64,000 nucleotides of DNA from Heliocidaris erythrogramma (taxonomy: Eukaryota > Echinodermata > Echinoidea > Camarodonta > Echinometridae), in assembly GCA_025617745.1 (NCBI GenBank), contig CM046868.1, forward strand, positions 16,186,615-16,250,614. The letters are read 5' to 3'. This document shows positions 11,630-22,800 of the stretch, piece by piece. Every line of letters starts with the position of its first letter. Within the stretch, counting starts at the first letter, position 1. The notes below the pieces were generated by a model. The model worked only from the letters and a program-made list of their open reading frames with translations, searched no databases and had not been told where the DNA came from. The translations under genes and the position numbers were made by a program.

Positions 11630-14546
11630 CTGCAATCAACCTCAGTTTTAGAAAAATGTCAACAAACAGAACAGTGACCTTAGAGGCCATAACTTTTTAT
11701 CTCATAATCCTAATTCAACTAAACTTGGATGTTCTGTTCAGAATGATATTCTCCATGATTTAAACTAACAAAAATATATTTCTATCAATTTTCGTTGCCA
11801 TATCCGTTATTCATGTAAATGTAGTTTTTAATAATTTTTTTAAAACAAATGTATTTTTATATCATTCCGTGTAAATATGAGTTAGATATAATAACCAGGC
11901 AGTTATGGTATTGTTTGTCAATCTAATACACCCAGATAAGATCAGGAGTGATTATTAATATTTCTTTTTATCTCCATTTGTTTAGTCGATTTCTCTCTAA
12001 TTGTGCCTAGAGATTTCTTTATTCTTGCAAACTGGAACAACCAATATTAGATTACTCATGTTGAACTTGAAAAAATGCTAATAATGAAATTATTTCTTTG
12101 TATATAATGACGCATTATACTTTAGTGGTATTTAACAAATTTATAAATTATACAATCTACCATTTTGATAATGTGATTTCTTTTTAAATCCAAAGTCGTA
12201 ACCTTAGTAGCTTCACACTTCACACTTTTAGGCTCAGTAATGAAACTGAAATGTGAAATATTCTATAACAAATTAGGCATTGCGCAGACTTTGTACTTTA
12301 GAATGCATGTCTTGCTGGTTATATTTTGTAGAGTAGTTTTTAGATATCACCGATTATATATTGCGATCTTTCAACAACAGAAATCTCTATCTTGATAACA
12401 GTATTTTATTTTATTTCATTTTCAGGAAAACAATATAACAATAACAGAGAATACAAAGTACAATAACAGAAGAAGGGAATCACAAAATAATATAGTAATA
12501 GTTCTGACCAATTAAAGTAATATCGTTTTTATGATGCTTGTCGAGACAATGGAATATTCAAGTAGAATTAATTACATTTACATGAGAAGAACATACACCT
12601 GTTATTGATATCAAATTTATTGAGTTGACAAAGAAGTATAAATACTTAATATAATATGTAAATATTAATTTATTGCCTGTGTTGTGTTTGTTACTTTTTA
12701 AAATTTATATGAAGATCATGCAGCCTATCATACAGAGGCGGCGCTCCCGGGGGGGGGGGGGGGGGGGGGCAGGGGACACAGTACCCCCACTTTTTCAAGT
12801 AACAAAAAAGTGCCCCTTTTCTTTTTTTAAAATCTAGAACCATGCTAAGACATAAACAATAATGTGTCGAAAATGATACTCGATATTGCATTAATCAGAA
12901 TGTAGCGGTATACTATTGTCTCAGCTCAGCTCAAAGTGGCATTTTCCGCATTTTGTTCACCCTTTGTAGGTGCCCTTTCCCCCTAAAGTGCCCCTTTTTG
13001 TTGGTGTGCCCACACCCACTTTGAAAGACGCTCCGCCGCCTCTGCTATCACCCACACTGGGAGTTACTGAAGTTCTGGATTCTGATCTTTACCTCCTATT
13101 TTGCTTTTTTTAATGTGTATATTGCGATATGATTTACATTGCATACAAGAATTATCATTTGATAAACATTTAAGAGTGCATATGGACGTCTATTGATGAC
13201 GTCTATATTGTTTACAAGTAATATAATTTGATAGTGCTGAACTCACTTTGCTTTTCAGATAAAATCTTAATTACATTCAAATGATTGCTAAAGTTTTGCA
13301 ACCATGGGCCTATTTCTATCTGTCAACCTCAAAACACATATAAATCTGACAAGATGATTTTGTGGTTTACAACGTGGAAAATATTATCCAGTGGATCCAA
13401 ACTTCTACATATCCATAATGATAATTATAGTGTCCAAAGCATATTATGCTAAGGCAGGCTACTAAAATAAGGCATTTTTAACACGTTAATTTTGTCATTT
13501 AGTATGCATGAATGTGTAAAATTATTTGACTATATAAATTCATTATGCAATACATAACATCATATTCTCTTTGTGTTCAGGCATTCAGTACTGGTATTTT
13601 TCGTATAGTCTTACCTCTTCTTTGCAAGTATTTTTTTTCTTCAATAGAATTAAATTAAATTTATTCCACATTCGATAAAAATGACTATGACAGAATACAA
13701 TTGGAAATATACCGAAATATTAATAGTAATAGAAATATGAAAAATTCAACAACAATGATAAGTACATATACCCCCCCCCCCCCACTGAGCGACTTTTCGA
13801 GAGCAAAATTTGACACACCTGCATTTGTGTGCCCCCTTATATCCTTAAATCCTAGATCAAATAAACAGAAAATATCTAAATGTGGAGGGACAAAGGCCAA
13901 GGGTCTAATATCAAAGGTTTGTCCCCAAACATATATAATATATAAGATATATTATTTAAGAGAATTACGGACAATTTACACAACACAACTTTTTATAAAC
14001 AAAGTTTTTAATAAACAAAGTGAAATTCGATGCTTTGGTGATGACAAGTTTGCTACAGCCAGTATAACCTATTTTAGGTCTGTGTAAATTATACATTACA
14101 TAAGAAATAATCATTATTTTACACTGTCTTGTAGAAATAATTATCTCAGCATGATTCATTCAACTTAAATTAAAAATTGGTTGCTCCAGTTGGAAAGAAT
14201 GAAGGTATCACGAAGCACCAAGAACAATAATAACGCCTAATGTCATTTGGGTGTATTAGATTTACAAACAATGATATAATTCCTTTGTTATTATATCTAA
14301 GTCATGCACATTAACTCTGAATCTCAGACTTTCAAAGTAATATCTATTTGAAAACTTACAAAAATGAAATGGAAAATGAACATTGAATAATAGTTGTCAA
14401 AGCAACTAAAAGTAACTTAAATATATCAATATTGTTCTAAAACATGTGGAATATCTTTCGGAACAGTATCCAAGTTTCATTGAATTGGGATTATGATGAA
14501 AAAAGTTACAGCATAGGTAAATCTTTGTGCGCTCAATGTTCACAAG
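11630..14546. other. central part of the foldback element, no gene
   Basis: AT-rich sequence without recognisable coding capacity. It holds the inverted pair 11880-11945 / 14240-14305 and a nested MITE at 12733-13044. A C-run lies near 13770-13784. No transposase motif was seen in the short ORFs. Confidence 0.5.
12733..13044. mobile_element. nested hAT-like MITE with a G-run
   Basis: The ends CAGAGGCGGCG and CGCCGCCTCTG are inverted. Flanking octamers CTATCATA (12725-12732) and CTATCACC (13045-13052) agree at six of eight positions, as expected for an aged 8-bp hAT target duplication. The interior contains a run of about 20 G and repeated 'GTGCCCCTTT' words. Confidence 0.6.
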
Positions 14547-14836
14547 GTTCTAGGACACCTACCCCCTGGACAACCACCACGGATAACCACCCCCGGATAA
14601 CCACCCCTAGGATAACCACCCTCTGGGAAAACTACCCCCTAGGACAACCACCCCATAGGGCAACCACCCTCTAGGACGACTACCCCCTGGACAATGACCC
14701 TCTAGGTTGATCCCCCCACTAACTACCCCATAGGGCAACTACCCTCGCGGACAACCACCCCCAGACAACTACCCCTAGGACAACCACCCTCTAGGACAAC
14801 TCACTACCCCCGGACAACCACCCTCTATAGGAAAAG
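14547..14836 (+). repeat. degenerate minisatellite, GGACAACCACCCCC-type
   Basis: Around 18-20 imperfect units of 14-17 bases built on (T)AGGACAACCACCCTC. The strand is strongly C-rich. It lies within the foldback element. No protein is implied. Confidence 0.75.
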
Positions 14837-15039
14837 TATCCCAAATATGACTTAACATCACGTTGAACATTATTGTGCTAGTTTGCTACGCTCGCTCGAC
14901 AAAATAGAATTAATATGGCTTTTAGCATAATTTCTAGAGGGTGGTTATCCTAGGGGGACCCCTCTTTGATACCCTACTATAAAGATTATGCACGCGTTTA
15001 TTTAGCTACAAGGCACGATATCGTGCTATAACACATATT

Positions 15040-16530
15040 ATGAAATTATAAGCACACGTTTCTTGAACTCAAACTCCAAGGCTCTATCAGGCACCGATGC
15101 ACGAAGTTGTTGAAAAACAGTCATAAGGTTATAATCAATGCAAATCAGTTAGTGTTTGGATGAAGTGATGTTAGAGACAATATTGAGATGTAAATAAGTT
15201 CATATAGAAACACATATTTTCAAGACAATCACTAGCGTATAGGGGGGGGGGGGGGGATAGAATAGACCGCTTCTGTAATGTATACAAATGAGCACCTAGT
15301 GACGAGCTATTTCATTAACATATGGATCTCCCTCCAAACAGTTTCCGCTAATCATTTCCTCGCACGTTTTGCCCCCCCCCCCCCCCCCCGTGACGCCACT
15401 GAAGATAATTAGTCCTATAACCCCTGCATAGGGTTTATAGCACACGTTTCAGTGAGCACCAATTAGGCACTATAATGAGCACCAATGCGCGATTTTGTTT
15501 GAAAACAGTCATCATGATGGTAATCAATGAAAATCAAACTCATTGTCAAGATGAATGGATGTTAAAGACAAATAAAGTTCATTTGAAACAAAATTTTCAA
15601 GATAATCATTTCTACAATCCTCGTATAGGGTTTAGCACACGTTTCCTGAGCACCCGGGGCACCAATGCACTATAATGAGACCCAATGCGCGATTTTGTTT
15701 GAAAACAGTCATCAAGATTGTAATCAATGAAAATCAAACTCAGTTACTCAGTGTCTAGATGAATAGATGTTAAAAAACAATGTTGAGACGTAAATAAAGT
15801 TCATTTGAAACAAAATTCTACAGATATATCATTCTTACAATCCTCGTAGGGTTTAGCACACGTTTCATGAGCACCAAGTCACTATGAGCACCAGTGCGCG
15901 ATTTTGCTTGTAACCATGCAGTCATCCAGACTATAATCAATGGAATCAAAGTCAGTGTCTGGATAAATAGATGTGAAAGACAATATTGAGACGTAAATAA
16001 AGTTCATTTTAAACAAAATTTTACAGATAATCATTCCTCCAATCCTCGTAGGGTTTAGCACACGTTTAATGAGCACCAAGTCACTAATGAGCACCAATGC
16101 GCGATTTTGTTTGAAAACAGTCATCAAGATTATAACCAATGAAAACCAAAGTCAGTGTCTAGATGAATAGATGTTAAAGACAATATTGAGACGTAAATAA
16201 AGTTCATTTGAAACAAAATTTTACAGATAATCATTCTTACAATCCTCGTAGGGTTTAGCACACGTTTCATGAGCACCAAGTCACGAGCACCAATGCGCGA
16301 TTTTGCTTGTAACCAGTCATCCAGACTCTAATCAATGAAATAAAAGTCAGTGTCTGGATAAATAGATGTTAAAGACAATATTGAGACGTAAATAAAGTTC
16401 ATTTGAAACAAAATTCTACAGATATATCATTCTTACAACCCTCGTACGGTATAGCACACGTTTCATGAGCACCAAGTCACTATAATGAGCACCAATGCGC
16501 GATTTTGTTTGAAAACAGTCATCAAGATTG
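15040..16530 (-). repeat. right-arm ~200-bp tandem repeats in reverse orientation
   Basis: Copies are marked by GCGCGATTTTGTTTG at about 15487, 15687, 15896, 16101, 16296 and 16497, with more diverged material upstream interrupted by G/C runs (15242-15256, 15372-15389). They are the reverse complement of the left-arm unit (TTTAGCACACGTTT, ATTGAGACGTAAATAAAG). Confidence 0.85.
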
Positions 16531-16643
16531 CCCACCTTCGATGCCCACTAATAGCCACATGTAATAAGAAGGCGCGCGCGCGCGTGTTGCATGAACCTCA
16601 TGAATAATAATGTGTCCGACTTGGTGCTCAAATAGTCTCTACC

Positions 16644-16885
16644 GAGCTAGATGAGATATGACCGCCATCACCATCTGACTCGACTAGATACCGTACTATC
16701 TCTCTGTGGACTCGACTGAGTCGATGTACATTACTGATGCGAGATCTACAATATAAAGTTAGATTTAGTTTAGTTAAAATAACAGTCTATTTTTCTCGAC
16801 TTGTTTATGTGCTGACTTACAAGAGCTAAGAATCAGCGAGGAAACAGCTTAAGAATAACTAAGATCAACAGGAAAGTTCTTGATA
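16644..16885 (+). promoter_or_regulatory. probable promoter/5'UTR of the F-box gene
   Basis: Only about 240 bases separate the end of the foldback element from the start codon chosen for the F-box gene, and this interval has no repeat signature. Palindromic GACTCGACT/AGTCGA words occur near 16678-16720. No convincing TATA box is seen. The transcription start cannot be placed, and a further upstream 5'UTR exon is possible. Confidence 0.35.
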
Positions 16886-19800
16886 ATGGAAAACCAAGAA
16901 CAAGGTAGGCCTAACGTCCGTGCGCATTGACTCGCCACCGTTGTTAACTCGCCACTCACCTGTCACTTACTGTCAGAACTCGTCCTCTAAAAATGATCTG
17001 CATCGCTTCAGACTTTGTTGTGGCTACATTGAATAGGTCAAAATATATTCTTCTGCCGTTGGAAGTCTCTTGTAAGATCCGGCGCATGAATAAGAGTTGG
17101 GCGCGATCAAAGTTTAACTAGGCTAGCACACACACTCCTGCAATAGCCGGGGCGGTGGATGGAGCTCGGGCGACAAAGACTAGACCTCCCTACTCAACAA
17201 TAGTTGTAGCCCAATTTATTGCGGCAGCCCGAACACGTAGTGTTCGGGCTGCGCTTCGCAGTCCTTTGATCGCATGGATGTCACATAATTACAAGGTCGT
17301 TTGTCAAAATGATAGCCATGAAACATGAAATCAGTTGATTTTAGGCTATTTTAGGTACTTACAATACTTTACGATTGACTGTCGTCTTTCTTTTCAATGA
17401 GGATGATACAAAAAAGGCATATTTATCTCCAAGAGCCTGTAGTAAAAACTTCCGAAGGTCGGCGTTTTGCTTGCAATGCGCATGCGTCAGCAGCTCCAAT
17501 TATATACAGACAAGAAGGGAGGATTATGAATATTCATTAGACGAGCTTGAGCGAGAGCGCTAGATCTATACGCTAGCGATCGGCGGATTACAGTGGGTAT
17601 ATGAATATTCATTATTCCATTGACGAAAACTATGCCGTCATTGTAATAAACATTCATAGGCGCATGCGCAAGTGCCTATTTTCAATTTGGTTTTAACAAC
17701 ATGGCGAATGGGACTGGTTTCGAAAATTGAGAGTAAAAAGTGACATTCATCGATTCTACACATTTTTTAGGAAAAGCTGATTTGCGTAAAGTCTGTTTAG
17801 GTAAGTGGCATCGTATATATGATACTTTAATTAAAAAATAATAATTACATGGCCATTTTTTAAATGGTCATTTGAACATTGGTAGATTGTGAGACCCACC
17901 GAATCGTACTGGTTTCACTCAGGACGCTGCCACTTCGTGGCAGCGTCCCGGGGCTATAGCCCAATATGATGACGGAAGTTGACAAAATTTGCTATCGAGA
18001 TGAAGATTAAAATATACTGATCAAGCTGGTACCATTTTAAAAGAGGGGGTGGTGTGATCTAAAAAAATAGAAGGGGGTGGCGGTTTAACGTAGAACCCTC
18101 TACAAGAAGGTGGCGAGTCTGCGTAGATCTGGCACATGTGTTGTGTGTATGTATGACGTGCCTGTGTGGTGTGCGCATGCGCGCAGTATTGGATTTGTAA
18201 CTACAGGTAGAGATCGATGGGCGCGACTCAACAGCAGCCACCTATTGAGTCGCCATCCCGGAAGTACGTATATAGTGACGTCATTCTCTTTGGAGCACTT
18301 TCATGAATCATGCTTTTGAGATATTTTAGGGGATACATTGATGTTTTCATATTAAATCAAGATTTTGGCAAGAATAAAGTTTAATTTAGCAGTATAGGAA
18401 GTTTAAGGCCGTTGGGTGGCGACTCAATGCGCATGGACGTTAAAGACAATGTTGTGCCATAGGGCATAGGGCATAGGCCTACGGTAGGCCTACCCTTTTT
18501 GTTTAATTAAATTACGGTACGGTAGCGGTAGCGGTACCGTACCGGTATTTCATGCACGCATCTTTTTTTTTCTTTTTTTCCTTTTTTTATTGTTATTTCT
18601 TCAAAAATTAACAGAGTACTAAGACATGTAAGAGCAACAGTATATTATAGATTTAGGCCTAAATATAGCTTCTTAAAACTAGGGCCTACATCTTGTCTGT
18701 GAGTGTGACTGAGTTTGACTGTGGGACTCGAATGCGATCTTGACCTGAGTCAGTGAGTGAGTGAGCTGATTGAACGGGATTGAACGGTACGGGAGAGCTA
18801 ACTTAAGCCCTGTTTTAACAGACCTTGTCCAGACAATGTCGTAACAACATCCTGACAGTGAACCTAGGGTAACATTCCTCAATTAGGCAATAAAAACATG
18901 GGTGAGAGCCCCACGCACTGTCTTAACAGACACACGCTGAAAACTTTCCCTGGCAGGTTTCCATAGTAACGTATACTTGACTTGCCGGTCACGCGCGAGA
19001 TTCAAACCAAATGCGAGAAATGCGATCTAGTGCCTGTACTGAAATAATGTATTCACAATGGTCTATTGTGCATGCGTCTTGTCAGCTTCCAGTATTCGGG
19101 GAGAAAATTACCCCAAGAGCGTCTTAACAGGAGGGTTGTCCGGGCGTTGTCGCGACAACATCGCGGTAATTAGGTAGAGTTACCCTAGGCGGGCTAGGGT
19201 AGAATTTATGGAAAAGTTGTCGCGACAATGTCCGGACAACACCCCTTGTGGACCGTCTTAACAGGCAGGGTAATGAAGCATTGTCTGGACATTGTCTGGA
19301 CAACTCAGTTCCAAAAAGGTCTGTTAAGACAGGGCTTTAGAGTCAGAGAACCCCGGCCGCTTAGCCCCGTGGCAGCGTCCTGAATGAAACCACTAAATTT
19401 GTTACTATTGTGGGTCTCACAATTTACATGGGCAAATGACCATGTAATGATGTATAGTTGTATCATAGGTAGGCCTACATATTTTTAAAATTAGATCTAG
19501 GCCTAAAGTTAAGTAGGCCTATCACAAACATGACAAATGTCACTTTTTTGTCACCCATTTGTCATGATTGTAATCCTCCCTCTCGTCTCTACTCTCTCGC
19601 GAGCGAGAATTCGAACTTACATAAAAACATACTGACGCACATGCGTATTGCAAACTATACACCGGCCTACGAAAGTTTTTAGTACAGGAGCCGGAAAATT
19701 AATAGGCCTTTTTTATATCATCCTCATCGAAAAAAAAGAAGACAGTTAATCGGAAAGTATTGTAAGTACCTAAAGTAGCCTTAAATGAAGTTATGTCATA

Positions 19801-22800
19801 TTTCATGGTATAATTTTGACATACGAGCTTGGATTTAAGAGGCACCCAACCTTTCAAAGGACTGCCGCAGTAAGGCCGTGCCATGCTTATGCCCAGGCTG
19901 TGTTCTTAGTTACATCGCCAGACTAGAATCGTTTGTTTCTTTGGCAGTGACTGCTGATTGCATCCAAAATAAGTTAACATGTACCACTCGTACACTGCCA
20001 TAACTGGCCTAGATGTGCCCCTAGATCCCCCCTTTTTAAAGTAAACACAAGTGGAAAAGTCCATAAACCAAAATGTGGCCCTAGATTTGGTTTTAATGAA
20101 AATGACCAAAAAATTAGAAGTCTACCCAAGGCCAAGGACGGGTGAAAAGGCAAAAGGCATCAGGATTTTGTTTGTTTGTTTGTTTCTCAGAGATTCTTAA
20201 AGTAAATTAGCACCAAATAAAAAATAAATTTGACTGATAACCTTTTTGTTCTTTTTTTTTAGCCTTGAGGGGAATTGTGCCCCCCCTTTCATGGATCTGC
20301 CATTGTACCTGTATATATCTGCATGATAGTATAGCTGTAGTTCCTATGTGTTTGTGAGTAATCTTAAACCTATTTCAAATATTAATGAAGTTATGTCCTG
20401 GATAACAAAAAAAACACCAGGAAATAAGAAAGGAATTTAGAAAATTCAAGGAATATGAAATAGAGTTATTAAGCTCAAACCAAGGCAGCCTAAACTTGAG
20501 GACACCAGACTCAAATTGAGCTCAGAGAATCACAGAAAGAAGAAATGTGCATTTCCAAAGATTCTTTGAAAGTAGAAAAATATTGATGTATTATATAGCT
20601 TGTTATGTTATGGGTTAGGATGTTGATAAGCTACACCACTGTCTGTAGCACATGGAAAAAAAATACATGGATGGGTAAGGAGAAGAAAAAGAGATTAAGG
20701 ATGAAAGAACTGAAGTCATATGAAGAAAAAAAACATGTTTTGTGTGTTCCAAAGATATCAATATAATAGCCCTCTGCTGTCTGGGGTTTGGATTTAAAAC
20801 AGATGCACATTCCAAGAAGATTTTTGTAGAACAGCTGGGCCTCGGATATTCAGATCATCTGTGAAATTGGTTAAGGTTGCTGAGAACCTGAAGGGCTCTA
20901 ACCTAAGTTTTGTTGTTATTTGGAAATGATATTGTAGAAAGGGTAGTTCTGCTCTTTTGATAGTTTGATTTTTGATCTTTTAATTGAAACATAAAAGTAT
21001 ATTAATATGGGTAGGTCTGCCTACTGATATCGTTGTTGTCTTATCTTAATTACCATGAGCAAGTAGGTGTGTTGGTTTATGGTAGAAGTTAGAGCAACAA
21101 GGGCACTTACACTTAAAACTTGAACGGGATACAGTTGAGGGAACAGTGATAGGTAGAGAGAGGTACATGTAGAGAGTGGTAGAGAGAGAGAGAGAGAGAG
21201 AGAGAGTGGTAGATAGAGAGAGGGGGGTGTGTGTACACTATGCACTGTGTACGAAATACTACTCATGCATGCAAATGGCCTGATTTTGCCTTTGGCATGT
21301 TTGAGTAATAGTGAGAAAGAGAGCCAGTGCACGTTTGTTATGATCACTTCTGTAAAAAAACAAAACCAAAAAATATCACATCACTCCTTTACAGTAATTT
21401 GTAAAAGAAACAAAGTAAATTAAAAAAATAGTAGAAATAAGAATGGTAAATCCTTCTGTAGTCCTTTCATGAAAATTTGAATATGATATTACCGTCTGAA
21501 CTTCGTTCATGGGTAAGCATTTAGACAATTCGTGATTTTGCTCATTTTCAAAAGTTTAGTAAGTCCCTGCAAAACTAATTAATTGATGTTTTCTTTGTAT
21601 GTGCTTTCTCCATAGATGAACCGAGAGAACCAACATTAGAAGAGCTTGGGTTACACTCTCACTGTCTAAACTGCATCTCAAAACGCTGCAATGTCTCTGT
21701 TCAACCAGGGGTATCATGTGCACATATCTACTGCCCATTCAAGTGAGTCAATTAACAATGCTATACCTGGGTTAAGAGTGGCAAATGTATATTAATGTCT
21801 TGCCAAACGTTAGACATTAGAAGAGAGGGCATCTCAAAACGCTGCAATGTCTCTGTTCAACCAGGAGTATCATGTGCATTCCATTCAAGTCCATTCAAGT
21901 GAGTCAATGTACTGGATACTTAAACCTGGGTTGAGAGTGGCAAAAGTATGTTAATGTCTTGCCAGACTTTAGACATTAGAAGAGCTTGGTTTACACTCCC
22001 ACTGTTTAAACTGCATCTCAAAATGCTACAATGTCTCAGTTTAACCAAGGGTATCATGTATACATATCTACTGCCCATTCAAGTGAGTCAACAAATGTAC
22101 TGGGTTTTTCACCTGGGTTGAGAGTGGCAAATACATGTCTTGCAGCAATATGAACCTTGCACTATGTGGTCCATAATGAAAATGATAAAGTGTTTATATA
22201 TGAGGATACAATTATTGAATACCTTGCCTAGGATTTAGCTGAACTTCCACTAAAAGTTGTTCAAGCATTCCATGAATTTCTTCCTACCAGGTATTCTTTA
22301 GCTTCACCTGGGTCAAAAGTGGCAAATGTAATCCTGTGCATTTTTGTTTTCATGAATCAAAATCAGAAATGTGGAATTGGTTATGAATGTAAACTTCAAC
22401 TTTTTTGACAGATGTGGTGCCTACTTTCATCAATGCAAGGCTGACGACCACAGCGAGTTGTGCCCAAATGTCAAGACGGAGTGTCTGAACTCTGAGCTCG
22501 GTTGCCAGGCGATGATGAGACGCGCTCTATGCATCCACCATCTCCAACAGTGCCCTGCCCATGTCGTCATGTGTGGCCAGGTATATGGGTCTGTTCACAA
22601 AGTTGGGCACCTTTTGAGGCATTTTTTCTTTAATCCCCTTGTAATTCGATGAAAAAGTGTAGATAGAATTTTCTTACTTGGCCATTCTATCTCTGGTGAA
22701 AATAAAAAGCATCTGAGAATCATAAACATGTTGTTCCACAATGTATTTTGGAAATAATTATGAAAAACCAGCGTGTGGATGTAACCGGACATTGTGTCCG

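Larger units (their letters stand above)
10764..16643. mobile_element. foldback-type TIR element with inverted tandem-repeat arms
   Basis: The ends 10764-10790 and 16617-16643 are perfect 27-base inverted repeats starting GGTAGAGACTATTTGAGC. Inside, the left arm carries ~202-bp tandem repeats from 10861, and the right arm carries about six to seven copies of the same unit in reverse (about 15040-16530). Further in, 11880-11945 is an inverted match of 14240-14305, so the inverted homology reaches deep into the element. The monomers contain GAGCACCAAGTC, which is also part of the terminal repeat. An 8-bp direct repeat AGATATGA touches the left end (10756-10763) but lies 10 bases beyond the right end (16654-16661), so the target duplication is uncertain. 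No transposase ORF is visible. The ends resemble those of the preceding element. Confidence 0.8.

Noticed and set aside
11306-11677. 123-codon ORF with a poly-glycine centre, and its poly-proline counterpart on the other strand
   Set aside because: The open frame is produced by a 40-base G homopolymer in a MITE; no domain or splice context.
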